Source: Shewanella sp. TC10 (GTDB lineage Bacteria; Pseudomonadota; Gammaproteobacteria; Enterobacterales; Shewanellaceae). Taken from it: DNA of 55,802 nt. The notes beneath the pieces are model-generated. The model was not told the DNA's origin and did no database searches. It saw only the letters and a list, made by a program, of their open reading frames with translations. Positions 1 through 7,770 of the stretch are shown here, in pieces (positions within the stretch are counted from its first letter, which is position 1; each line of letters begins with the position of its first letter). Position numbers and translations under genes: made by a program. The stretch is from contig NZ_VKHR01000033.1 of the NCBI RefSeq assembly GCF_009663145.1, positions 22-55,823 of the forward strand, read 5' to 3'.

Positions 1-44
1 AGGGTGGCACTTTTAGTCGTTTAACTTAGCCCAAGAGATCTGAT

Positions 45-1208
45 ATGAAAATAGTCATTGCCCCTGACTCATTTAAAGAAAGCCTTAGTGCATTAGGTGT
101 TGCTAATGCGATAGAGGAAGGTTTTAAACGAGTTTTTCCTGACGCTGAATTTTGTAAAGTACCGATGGCTGATGGTGGAGAAGGCACTGTACAAGCCATG
201 GTTGATGCCACTGGTGGAAGACTAGAAACCCTGCAAGTGACAGGTCCCGATGGACAACCTGTTAACGCGCAATATGGCATATTAGGATCTCAAGGAAAAT
301 ATACCAACAGTGTCACCGCTGTGATTGAGATGGCTGAAGCTTCTGGCTTACATCACATTGAACGTGATAGACGTAATCCAATGCTAACAACTAGCTATGG
401 CACAGGTGAGCTTATCCGAGATGCGCTTGATAAGGGTATTAACCACATTATTGTAGGCTTAGGTGGCAGCGCAACCAATGATGGCGGCGCAGGTATGGCG
501 CAAGCGTTAGGTTTTAAACTAAATACAGCTCAAGGTACTTCAATCAGTTACGGCGCTGCGGGTTTAAGTCAATTAGCTTATATCGACGATTCAACTGCAC
601 ATCCACTGATTGCTAACTGCAAAATCGAAGTGGCATGCGATGTTGATAATCCTTTATGCGGCAATAATGGCGCTTCAGCAATTTTCGGTCCGCAAAAAGG
701 CGCGACACCGGAAATGGTCTCTGAGTTAGATAACACGCTTAATCACTTTGCAAGTATCGTCAATAGCACACCAACATTACAGCTAGCTAATGATATAGCA
801 CAATACCCTGGAGCTGGCGCAGCTGGCGGAATGGGCTTTGGGGTCATGACTTTACTAAACGCTGAGCTTCAGCCTGGTGTCGACATTGTGATTAAATCAG
901 TGAAATTAGCAGAGTTAATGCAAGGGGCGAATATCGTCATCACTGGCGAAGGTAGAATGGATAGCCAAACTTTAAGTGGTAAAACACCTATGGGAGTGAT
1001 GCAACAAGCACTAAACCAGCAGATCCCTGTCATCGGTATTGCAGGTTGTTTAGGTGAAGGCGCTGAACTCATTCTAGAAAAAGGCATGACAGCGATTTTC
1101 CCTATCATTCCAGCGCTTGCGCCTTTGGATGATATTTTAGCTGATGCCCATAATAATTTGGTTAATACCGCTCAAAATATCGCCGCGACGCTAAAGCTTT
1201 CATTATAA
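45..1208 (+). CDS. garK: glycerate 2-kinase (GarK/GlxK family)
   Basis: Phosphorylates D-glycerate with ATP, feeding glycerate from glyoxylate/tartronate or sugar-acid breakdown into glycolysis. At 387 residues it is the usual family length (about 380). Family signatures run in order: APDSFKESLSA at the N-terminus, PMADGGEGT near residue 43, GLGGSATNDGGAGMAQALGF near 143, DVDNPLCGNNGAS near 198, GAGAAGGMGFG near 254 and ITGEGRMDSQTLSGKTPMG near 300. The ATG lies 10-12 bases after an AAGAGA stretch that may be a weak ribosome binding site. The next gene, panP, is 130 bp downstream on the same strand with a strong inverted repeat between them, so co-transcription is uncertain. No garD/garR-type neighbour is in the window. 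Family assignment is secure; which glycerate pathway it serves is not visible. Confidence 0.93.
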   Translation: MKIVIAPDSFKESLSALGVANAIEEGFKRVFPDAEFCKVPMADGGEGTVQAMVDATGGRLETLQVTGPDGQPVNAQYGILGSQGKYTNSVTAVIEMAEASGLHHIERDRRNPMLTTSYGTGELIRDALDKGINHIIVGLGGSATNDGGAGMAQALGFKLNTAQGTSISYGAAGLSQLAYIDDSTAHPLIANCKIEVACDVDNPLCGNNGASAIFGPQKGATPEMVSELDNTLNHFASIVNSTPTLQLANDIAQYPGAGAAGGMGFGVMTLLNAELQPGVDIVIKSVKLAELMQGANIVITGEGRMDSQTLSGKTPMGVMQQALNQQIPVIGIAGCLGEGAELILEKGMTAIFPIIPALAPLDDILADAHNNLVNTAQNIAATLKLSL

Positions 1209-1274
1209 ATCAGCTCGATTTTAGCAAAAACTTGCTGACCTATAATCCATGAAGTAAAGTTAGCCCTCATAATT

Positions 1275-1310
1275 GCCAAGAAGCCTATTAATGATTTAAC
1301 GCTTCTTGGC
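1275..1310. repeat. perfect 10-bp inverted repeat between garK and panP
   Basis: GCCAAGAAGC at 1275-1284 and GCTTCTTGGC at 1301-1310 form a perfect 10-bp stem with a 16-base loop, 29 bp before the panP start. No T-run follows, so it is not a standard intrinsic terminator. It could be a leader structure or a protein-binding palindrome. Confidence 0.5.
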
Positions 1311-1338
1311 TGAAAAATAAAAATGATGGCACGATTAC

Positions 1339-2985
1339 ATGACCGCAAAGAACTACCGACAAGCCCAAGCATCAGAAGCGAGCCTTCTACGTATTTTTAC
1401 TATTCCTGAAGATGCGGAATCCACGCTAAGTATCATTGAGCAGAAGCTTTCTGAAGACTTAGCGGGCTTTTTAGGTAACAGCATTGCCGCCCTTGAAAAA
1501 CCTTTAACGCTAATCGAACAAGATTTTTGCGCCTATCAAATTCCAGAGTCACCAAGGTTTGTATCAGATTACACTGATGAAATCATGAAAAACTTAGTGG
1601 CGCACTCAGTACATACCTCAGCGCCAAGTTTCATCGGCCACATGACCTCTGCACTGCCCTACTTTGTTTTGCCACTTTCAAAAATGATGGTGGGCTTAAA
1701 TCAAAACCTGGTCAAAATTGAAACATCGAAAGCCTTTACACCGCTTGAACGTCAGGTGCTCGGTATGATGCATCATTTAATTTTTGATCAATCTAATAAT
1801 TTTTATGACCAGTGGATGCACAGCGCGAATTACTCGCTTGGCGCATTTTGCTCTGGGGGCACTGTAGCCAATATTACCGCTTTATGGATTGCACGAAACC
1901 AGCTACTCAAAGCCGACGGCAATTTTAAAGGGATTAATCGAGAAGGCTTGCCCCGGGCACTAAAACATTATGGTTATGATGATTTAGCTATTTTAGTCTC
2001 TGAACGTGGTCATTATTCGATAGGTAAAACTGCAGATTTACTTGGCATTGGTCGTGACAATATCATTAGTATCCCAACTGACGCTGACAACAAAGTCGAT
2101 GTACAACAGATGCGTCAAACAGCCGCTAGGCTTGAAAAAGACAACATCAAAGTGATGGCAATTGTTGGGGTTGCTGGCACCACTGAAACCGGCAATATTG
2201 ACCCATTAACTGAACTTGCACAATTAGCCTCTGAATTACAATGTCACTTCCACGTTGACGCAGCTTGGGGCGGCGCTAGTTTATTATCGAACAAGTACCG
2301 TTATTTACTTAAAGGTATTGAACTAGCTGATTCTGTCACCATAGATGCTCATAAACAAATGTATGTGCCAATGGGCGCTGGAATGGTGCTATTTAAAGAT
2401 CCTGAACTAGCACATGCGATTGCACACCATGCTGAGTACATTCTTCGTGTCGGCTCTAAAGATTTAGGTAGCCAAACGCTAGAAGGCTCTAGACCAGGTA
2501 TGGCGATGTTAGTGCATGCTTGCTTACAAATCATTGGCAGTGAAGGTTACGAAATTTTAATCAATAACAGCCTTGAAAAAGCACGTTACTTTGCAAAAAA
2601 GATTAGCAATCACCAAGATTTTGAACTCATTACAGAGCCTGAACTTTGCATCTTGACCTACCGATTTGTTCCTCAGCAAGTTCAAGCCTTTATCAATGAT
2701 GCCATTACTCACAATGACACTGATACGCTCAATAAGTGTAATAAATTGCTTGATGGATTAACTCGGTTTATTCAAAAACATCAACGTGAGCAAGGTAAAT
2801 CATTTGTTTCTCGTACAAGAATTAAACCCGCAAAATACCAACGACAAACAACAACGGTGTTCAGAGTCGTACTGGCTAATCCACTCACCACCCATGAAAT
2901 ACTCAATAGTGTGCTACAAGAACAAACCGAAATAGCAAACCTAGACAAAAAATATTTGCCGCAGTTATTGGCCATATGCAGTTAG
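1339..2985 (+). CDS. panP: PanP, pyridoxal-phosphate aspartate 1-decarboxylase
   Basis: A group II PLP decarboxylase of 548 residues. The PanP branch makes beta-alanine from L-aspartate for pantothenate and CoA synthesis in bacteria that lack the pyruvoyl enzyme PanD, such as Vibrio and Shewanella. Visible motifs are FCSGGTVANITAL (phosphate binding), HVDAAWGG (the Asp that pairs with the PLP nitrogen) and DAHKQMYVPMG with the Schiff-base lysine at residue 339. The length is near the 545 expected for PanP and longer than the GadB glutamate decarboxylases (about 465). The C-terminal third matches the PanP extension in composition. A clean intrinsic terminator follows at 3044-3067. Glutamate or another acidic amino acid as substrate cannot be excluded from sequence alone. 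Confidence 0.88.
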   Translation: MTAKNYRQAQASEASLLRIFTIPEDAESTLSIIEQKLSEDLAGFLGNSIAALEKPLTLIEQDFCAYQIPESPRFVSDYTDEIMKNLVAHSVHTSAPSFIGHMTSALPYFVLPLSKMMVGLNQNLVKIETSKAFTPLERQVLGMMHHLIFDQSNNFYDQWMHSANYSLGAFCSGGTVANITALWIARNQLLKADGNFKGINREGLPRALKHYGYDDLAILVSERGHYSIGKTADLLGIGRDNIISIPTDADNKVDVQQMRQTAARLEKDNIKVMAIVGVAGTTETGNIDPLTELAQLASELQCHFHVDAAWGGASLLSNKYRYLLKGIELADSVTIDAHKQMYVPMGAGMVLFKDPELAHAIAHHAEYILRVGSKDLGSQTLEGSRPGMAMLVHACLQIIGSEGYEILINNSLEKARYFAKKISNHQDFELITEPELCILTYRFVPQQVQAFINDAITHNDTDTLNKCNKLLDGLTRFIQKHQREQGKSFVSRTRIKPAKYQRQTTTVFRVVLANPLTTHEILNSVLQEQTEIANLDKKYLPQLLAICS

Positions 2986-3042
2986 GCGATTAAATACTTA
3001 TTTAAACGCTAACATATGTAGTTAGACACTAAAATGTATAAT

Positions 3043-3068
3043 AAAAACCAGCCATGGGGCTGGTTTTT
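3043..3068 (+). terminator. intrinsic terminator after panP
   Basis: AAAACCAGCC (3044-3053), loop ATGG, GGCTGGTTTT (3058-3067), continuing into a T-run. It sits 60 bp after the panP stop. Because the stem starts with an A-run it may also act for the convergent secDF operon. Confidence 0.85.
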
Positions 3069-3127
3069 AATTTCACTATCGAATTTTAAAATGACAAAGC
3101 TTGTATTCGCAAACTTCAACTAGGCCG

Positions 3128-4072
3128 TTACGAATAGGTTTCCTCAACATCTATTGGCTGTGGAATATAGTCCGCTGGTTTTAAACCAAACAATTGCGGC
3201 ATTGTCACCCCGAGCGCTATAGATGAACAGGTTCCGCAGACTATTCCCACAAATAAGGCAATTGAGAATCCTTGTAAACTGGCTCCCGCTAACAACCATA
3301 AGCTCGATACAGTCACAAGTGTTGTACCTGAGGTAACTAATGTACGTGAAAAAGTAGCCTTAACCGCTTCATTGATAATTTCATTGGTATCACCATTAGG
3401 TCTCATTCGCATGATTTCTCTGACGCGATCAGCAATGATGATTGAGTCATTGAGTGAGTAACCTAATACTGCTAATAACGCCGCTAAAACCGTTAAATTA
3501 AATTCTAACTGCAGTACAGCAAATACCCCTAGAACAATAATGATATCCGTCATCAAAGCAAGTAAAGCTCCGGATGCTAAACGCCAATCAAAACGCAAAC
3601 TCAAGTACACCATGATCATCGTTAAGCACACTAAAACAGCCAGACCTCCTTGTTCGACCATCTCATTACCCACCTGTGGCCCAACAATACTATGACTTAC
3701 CAATTCCACCTTTTCGCTTATCGTCGCTAATTGCTCTGTAATGCTCATATCACCCGTTACTTCTTCGCTGTAACGTAATATCCATTGGCCATCTTCAGAG
3801 GCTTTTATCACTTGAACATCTTGATCTAACACTTTATCCAAATGTTGGTTCAATTCAGTCAATGTCACTTTATTATCGAGTGTCACTTCTGTCACTACAC
3901 CGCCAGTGAAATCCAGCCCCCAATTGAAGCCTTTAAGACCAATCATCAATATTGAAATCAGCAACATCAATACTGAAAAGCTCGTGAGTAAAAATCTAAT
4001 TCGAGTTAAACCCGTTTTCATTTGGTTATTATCTGGCTGATTTTTTGAAAATTTTGAAATGAAGTTATTCAT
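3128..4072 (-). CDS. secF: SecF, protein translocase accessory subunit
   Basis: Inner-membrane partner of SecD that uses the ion-motive force to complete export of Sec substrates on the periplasmic side. At 314 residues it has the family length. The first transmembrane segment is near residue 30, followed by the GLKGFNWGLDFTGG motif at the start of the periplasmic P4 domain, and then five more membrane segments. The conserved VLGYSLNDSIIIADRVRE motif holds the helix that faces SecD. Its ATG overlaps the secD stop by 4 bp (ATGA), so the two are translationally coupled. It is not next to yajC, tgt or queA, the usual secDF neighbours, which suggests a second secDF copy (SecDF2) controlled by the upstream VemP-like gene. 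Confidence 0.93.
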   Translation of the reverse strand: MNNFISKFSKNQPDNNQMKTGLTRIRFLLTSFSVLMLLISILMIGLKGFNWGLDFTGGVVTEVTLDNKVTLTELNQHLDKVLDQDVQVIKASEDGQWILRYSEEVTGDMSITEQLATISEKVELVSHSIVGPQVGNEMVEQGGLAVLVCLTMIMVYLSLRFDWRLASGALLALMTDIIIVLGVFAVLQLEFNLTVLAALLAVLGYSLNDSIIIADRVREIMRMRPNGDTNEIINEAVKATFSRTLVTSGTTLVTVSSLWLLAGASLQGFSIALFVGIVCGTCSSIALGVTMPQLFGLKPADYIPQPIDVEETYS

Positions 4073-5862
4073 ATTTTTACCATACGACGTTTATCACGTC
4101 CCCACACTAAATTGATAATTGCTCTTGAAAGGAAAATACCGGTAAACATGCTGGTCAATAACCCAAGTCCTAACGTCAGCGCAAAACCTTGTATAGGTCC
4201 ATTACCTATAGAGTAAAGCGCGATAGCCACAATCATAGTGGTTAAGTTAGCGTCCCAAATCGATGAAAATGCGCTATCAAACCCACTATTAATAGATTGA
4301 GCAAAGCTATTACCTAGCTTCATTTTGTCCCTTATACGCTCAAAAATAAGTACGTTAGTGTCGACCGCCATCCCCACGGTCAATACCAATCCGGCAATAC
4401 CAGGCATGGTCAATACCGCGCCAGGAATTAAAGCAATCAAACCTACCAGCATGACAAGGTTGATACATAAAGCAGAATTTGCCACCCAACCTAAGCGTCG
4501 ATACCAAAAGGCAATAAATGTCAGTGTTAAACCGAGTCCCAATGCCAACGCAGCAAAACCGTTTTTAACGTTGTCCGCGCCAAGGCTTGGTCCGATAGTA
4601 CGCTCTTCAACTATGGTGACTGGTGCAGTTAAAGAGCCAGCGCTAAGTAACATCGCCAACTCTTGTGACTCTGCTAAATTGCCACTACCTGAAATCATAA
4701 ACCGGTTACCAAGGTGAGCCTGAATAGTCGCAACACTTATCACTTTACTTTTCTCTACGCTTTCGCCGTCTTTTCCTTGGCTAAATTCGTTATAAAGCGT
4801 TGCCATTGGATTACCAATATTATCCCGTGAGAATGATGATATTTTTCTACCGCCTGCAGAGTCTAATGTCAGGTTAACTTGTGGCATGCCCATTTCACCG
4901 ATACTTGCTCTAGCATCAATGATATGTTCACCACCCAAAATCGCCCTTCTGTTTAAATGAACAGCTCTGCCATTTTCATCATCCACTGACATCGCCATAG
5001 GCGAACGCGGCTCAGCCAAAGCATGAAAAGATAAAGATGCTGTCGCGCCGATCACATTTTTAGCCGTTGCAGGATCTTGCACGCCAGGTAGTTCAATGCG
5101 AATCCGGTTCTGGCCTTGGCGTTGAACCGATGCTTCAGTAATCCCAAGGTGTTCAATACGGCTACGCATAATTTGCAGGTTTTGTTGTACCGTTGTACTA
5201 CGGAGCGCTTCACGGGCTTCTTCAGTTTGAGTTAATACCAATGTATTGCCATTCACACTGCGCTGCCATTGAGGAAACTCTTCACGCGCGCTAGCTACAC
5301 CAGTTTGTAAATCGACAGCATTTCGAAAGTTAAGCTGAACTTTGCCATCTACATGCCGACCTTGGCTGCCCCTGACCATTTGCCTAAATTCATCAATCAC
5401 CATTTGACGATGGGCGTGGTAAACCGGTTCCATATCTACATCCAGTAAAAACTGCACGCCTCCACGTAGATCTAGACCTAACTTAATTGGATTAAACCCT
5501 AAGTCGGTTAACCATTTAGGTGCATCAGATTCCATAGCTAATGCCACAACGACATCATCGTCTGCCAAGTAAGACTCCATCGATGTTTTCGCTATGGATT
5601 GCTGGTTTGGATCGTTCAACACAATGGTTATTTTGTCTGGTGTTTGAGTAACGTAATTCGTCGAAATATCTTCGCTATTTAACTGCTTAACAAGCTGTGA
5701 TATCGGTATTTGGTTATCCCTAGCGTTAATATGCAGCGCAGCATTTTCGCCAAAAAGTGACGGTATAGCGCTAAGAAACATCATTACAATGCTAATAAGC
5801 AGCACGATGTATTTCCAAGTCGCAAAGCGATTAATTGGAAGTTGAGGTGTTTTTTTATTCAC
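4069..5862 (-). CDS. secD: SecD, protein translocase accessory subunit (second-copy type)
   Basis: Forms the SecDF complex that pulls preproteins out of SecYEG using an ion gradient. Visible are the first membrane segment (WKYIVLLISIVMMFLSAIPS), the LGLDLRGGVQFLLDVDME motif, a large periplasmic P1 domain, and the C-terminal membrane block with GMAVDTNVLIFERIRDK, which contains the essential membrane Asp. I chose the GTG at 5862 (597 residues). It has an AACAGAGA ribosome binding site 8 bases upstream, and the protein then begins directly with MNKKTPQLPI before the first membrane helix. The frame stays open to an ATG at 5994 (641 residues), but those 44 residues have no family-like character and would hide the regulatory pairing described under findings. 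The vemP-like gene ends 169 bp upstream of this start. Confidence 0.9.
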   Translation of the reverse strand: MNKKTPQLPINRFATWKYIVLLISIVMMFLSAIPSLFGENAALHINARDNQIPISQLVKQLNSEDISTNYVTQTPDKITIVLNDPNQQSIAKTSMESYLADDDVVVALAMESDAPKWLTDLGFNPIKLGLDLRGGVQFLLDVDMEPVYHAHRQMVIDEFRQMVRGSQGRHVDGKVQLNFRNAVDLQTGVASAREEFPQWQRSVNGNTLVLTQTEEAREALRSTTVQQNLQIMRSRIEHLGITEASVQRQGQNRIRIELPGVQDPATAKNVIGATASLSFHALAEPRSPMAMSVDDENGRAVHLNRRAILGGEHIIDARASIGEMGMPQVNLTLDSAGGRKISSFSRDNIGNPMATLYNEFSQGKDGESVEKSKVISVATIQAHLGNRFMISGSGNLAESQELAMLLSAGSLTAPVTIVEERTIGPSLGADNVKNGFAALALGLGLTLTFIAFWYRRLGWVANSALCINLVMLVGLIALIPGAVLTMPGIAGLVLTVGMAVDTNVLIFERIRDKMKLGNSFAQSINSGFDSAFSSIWDANLTTMIVAIALYSIGNGPIQGFALTLGLGLLTSMFTGIFLSRAIINLVWGRDKRRMVKI

Positions 5863-5871
5863 GTTTTTATT

Positions 5872-6029
5872 CTCTGTTAAGAATGAACCCGTGCACTTGT
5901 GAACCAAAGAATGTGCGTGAGCATAATTCTTACGATTCAAACTCGAAAGAAAATGGCTCAAACAGGTATCTACAAGGGCACTGAAAATTGCCATAAGCAG
6001 GCAATAACTAATTTAATTAAATAACAGAG
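5872..6029 (-). promoter_or_regulatory. long-range pairing that would mask the secD ribosome binding site
   Basis: On the transcript, CUCUGUUA (6029-6022) starts two bases after the stop codon of the VemP-like gene. It is perfectly complementary to UAACAGAG (5879-5872), which overlaps the secD ribosome binding site. The 8-bp stem would enclose about 140 bases. A ribosome stalled on the last codons of the upstream gene would cover the first arm and free the secD site. This is the same logic as shown for vemP-secDF2 in Vibrio alginolyticus. The complementarity is directly visible; its function is inferred. Confidence 0.6.
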
Positions 6030-6031
6030 GG

Positions 6032-6589
6032 TTAACTAAAACGTATGTGATTATGAGTATAAAGACTATTACCGTCTTTCCAGCCGGATAGGCGAGAAAC
6101 AGTACTAGATAGCTGACTAGTCCAATGAGAGGCAAATTTAGGCTTTTCTACTGGGGGGATAAAGCGATTAAAAATAGCGGGTTCAAAAAAAGCAATTTGT
6201 AAAAAATAATTAGGTTTTGCACCTACACCTGCACGGTTATCACTACTAACCACACGCCTAACTTCATTGAAAAAGTTAACACTGGCTAATTCGCTAATGA
6301 GTGGTTGCTCTTGCTCCGGTGAGGCTTGCTTTTTTTGTGGCTGACTTTTAAGAAGAGCTTGAATGTAATCTTGTCCTTCGGACACACTCGCTTTCGAAAA
6401 AAGATCAAGTTTGTTTGAGTACTGAGAATTTAAATCACTAACTTGTTTTTTGAAATCACTTTGAACAAAATTTGAAATTTCAGCTTGTTTCAAATTCTGC
6501 CCATCATTTAGCTGCACTTGTGCAATCGCAGAGAAGCTACTCAGCGATATTAACAACAATAAAATGATTTTCAGACGTTGAAACAACAA
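6032..6589 (-). CDS. vemP: VemP-like secreted translation-arrest peptide, secDF2 regulator
   Basis: A 185-residue protein with a clear Sec signal peptide (LKIILLLLISLSSFSAIAQ, cleavage likely after residue 23) and a polar, Gln/Ser-rich middle. Its C-terminal segment SRLSGWKDGNSLY (165-177) matches the start of the VemP arrest motif known from Vibrio (HRIxGWKETNAMYVALNxS) at R, G-W-K, the acidic residue, N and Y. It diverges after the Tyr and ends THNHIRFS. VemP stalls its own ribosome unless Sec export pulls on it, and the stall switches on secDF2. Gene order (arrest peptide directly before secDF, same strand), signal peptide and motif near the stop all agree. The start is a TTG with GGAA 7 bases upstream. 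It is longer than Vibrio VemP (about 159 residues). Without the motif it would be called a hypothetical secreted protein. Confidence 0.75.
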   Translation of the reverse strand: MLFQRLKIILLLLISLSSFSAIAQVQLNDGQNLKQAEISNFVQSDFKKQVSDLNSQYSNKLDLFSKASVSEGQDYIQALLKSQPQKKQASPEQEQPLISELASVNFFNEVRRVVSSDNRAGVGAKPNYFLQIAFFEPAIFNRFIPPVEKPKFASHWTSQLSSTVSRLSGWKDGNSLYTHNHIRFS

Positions 6590-6776
6590 AGTTTATTCCA
6601 TATTTAAGTGTGAAGCTGAAGTATATGCTGAATTGTATCAATCCACATACTATTAATTCTGCAACTTGAATTAAACAATGTTAATAAAGGTTATTAGACC
6701 GATTTTAGATAACCTCTACATTCATCTTCTAGAAGCGCTTTAACTACCTTCTTTAGTAACTCAATCTCAAGAAAGC
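6590..6776. other. intergenic leader between the vemP-like gene and the tRNA-Ser repeat array
   Basis: About 190 bp with no ORF. It must hold the promoter of the vemP-secDF operon on the minus strand, but I see no convincing -35/-10 pair. Confidence 0.4.
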
Positions 6777-6814
6777 AAAAAGCCCGCTACTTTGCAATAA
6801 CAGGTTTTCTAGAT

Positions 6815-6950
6815 ATGGCGTAGAGATAGCGTATTTTGAAAAAGGAACCCTACATTGATGCGCTACAAACCTTTGAACTCTCTCGTCTAACTATCTCAAA
6901 TTCTAGATAGCAAAAAACTCGTTACTTTGCAGTAACGAGCTTTTCTAAAT
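6815..6950 (-). repeat. tRNA-Ser remnant unit 1 (most degraded)
   Basis: Begins ATGGCGTAGAGATAG and carries insertions in the T-arm part. It retains CCTACATTGATGCGCTACAAACC. Ends with hairpin CTCGTTACT (6918-6926) / AGTAACGAG (6931-6939). Confidence 0.7.
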
Positions 6951-7076
6951 ATGGCCGAGAGATAAGGATTTGAAGCCTACATTGATGCGCTACAAACCGT
7001 TGAACTCTCTCGTCAAACTATCTCAAATCTAGATAGCAAAAAGCTCGTTACTTTGCAGTAACGAGCTTTTCTAAAT
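6951..7076 (-). repeat. tRNA-Ser remnant unit 2 (long type)
   Basis: Begins ATGGCCGAGAGATAAGG, contains the GATTTGAAGCCTACATTGATG remnant, the GAACTCTCTCGTCAAACTATC spacer and hairpin AGCTCGTTACT (7042-7052) / AGTAACGAGCT (7057-7067). Confidence 0.8.
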
Positions 7077-7192
7077 ACGGCGGAGAGATAAGGATTTGAA
7101 GCCTACATTGATGAACTACAAACCCATGTAGTTTTATATATTAAATTCTAGATAGCAAAAAGCCCGCTATAAAATAGCGGGCTTTTCTATAT
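7077..7192 (-). repeat. tRNA-Ser remnant unit 3 (short type)
   Basis: Remnant extends to CTACAAACCCATG, then the AT-rich spacer GTTTTATATATTAAATTC and hairpin AGCCCGCTAT (7161-7170) / ATAGCGGGCT (7174-7183). Confidence 0.8.
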
Positions 7193-7319
7193 ATGGCTGA
7201 GAGATAGGGATTTGAAGCCTACATTGATGAGCTACAAACCTTTGAACTATCTCGTCAAACTATCTCAAATTCCAAATAGCAAAAAACTCGTTACTTTGCA
7301 GTAACGAGCTTTTCTAAAT
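7193..7319 (-). repeat. tRNA-Ser remnant unit 4 (long type)
   Basis: Near copy of unit 2, with hairpin CTCGTTACT (7287-7295) / AGTAACGAG (7300-7308). Confidence 0.8.
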
Positions 7320-7435
7320 ATGGCCGAGAGATAAGGATTTGAAGCCTACATTGATGAACTACAAACCCATGGAGTTTTATATATTAAATTCTAGATAGCA
7401 AAAAGCCCGCTATAAAATAGCGGGCTTTTCTAAAT
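7320..7435 (-). repeat. tRNA-Ser remnant unit 5 (short type), with the tRNA terminator
   Basis: Near copy of unit 3. Its hairpin (7404-7426) is the first one met after tRNA-Ser. Confidence 0.8.
7396..7430 (-). terminator. intrinsic terminator of tRNA-Ser
   Basis: Read on the minus strand: AGCCCGCTAT, loop TTT, ATAGCGGGCT, then TTTTTGC. The four downstream hairpins give further termination points or processing sites. Confidence 0.8.
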
Positions 7436-7436
7436 A

Positions 7437-7527
7437 TGGCGGAGAGATAGGGATTTGAACCCTAGATGGGCTACAAACCCATGCCGGTTTTCAAGACCGG
7501 TGCATTCGACCACTCTGCCATCTCTCC
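7437..7527 (-). tRNA. tRNA-Ser (anticodon UGA)
   Basis: The 91-nt class II tRNA has a 7-bp acceptor stem GGAGAGA/TCTCTCC, anticodon loop in CCGGTCTTGAAAACCGG (UGA), a long variable arm GCATGGGTTTGTAGCCCATC, T-arm GGGTTCAAATCCC and encoded CCA. It reads UCN serine codons. The promoter lies directly upstream and the decayed repeat array downstream. Confidence 0.96.
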
Positions 7528-7538
7528 GAACGCCGAGA

Positions 7539-7567
7539 ATAATATAAGTATCAGACTCACTTGTAAA
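7539..7567 (-). promoter_or_regulatory. promoter of tRNA-Ser
   Basis: On the minus strand: TTTACA (7567-7562), a 17-base spacer, TATTAT (7544-7539), then the GC-rich discriminator TCTCGGCG. Such a discriminator is typical of stringently controlled stable-RNA promoters. Confidence 0.75.
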
Positions 7568-7770
7568 CATGATTTTTTAAAAACTTATTCAAATGGTCAT
7601 CAAATAGTCTTTTTAGTGTTTTTTTAACCAAACCGAGCCTAAACAACTCATTAAAGAAATCAAAAGTAATCTAAAAGGCCAGATTCAAACGCAATAATGG
7701 TTGAATCATTTCAATGATATGACGATATTGTGTGCTAAAATCGATTTAATTATTTCTAACATTTGTTGCT

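Larger units (their letters stand above)
6777..7435 (-). repeat. rtT-like tandem array: decayed 3' halves of tRNA-Ser plus terminator hairpins
   Basis: Downstream of tRNA-Ser in its transcription direction lie five units. Each starts (read on the plus strand) with a degraded copy of the last ~50 bases of that tRNA (acceptor 3' strand, T-arm, variable arm) and ends with TAGATAGCAAAAA plus a GC-rich hairpin. Unit starts are 6815, 6951, 7077, 7193 and 7320, and the intact gene follows at 7437. Units of 126-127 bp (hairpin CTCGTTACT...AGTAACGAG) alternate with units of 116 bp (hairpin AGCCCGCTAT...ATAGCGGGCT). The last four units are therefore two copies of a 243-bp repeat. A sixth, broken hairpin lies at about 6777-6808. 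The arrangement recalls the rtT repeats after E. coli tyrT, which also carry the 3' end of the tRNA. Confidence 0.85.

Noticed and set aside
5862..5994. Extended N-terminus of SecD
   Set aside because: No family-like residues; better start at GTG 5862 with ribosome binding site.
6777..7436. Regular repeats that could be taken for a CRISPR array
   Set aside because: Units are 116-136 bp, imperfect, and clearly made from the tRNA-Ser 3' end and its terminator; there are no unique spacers and no cas genes.
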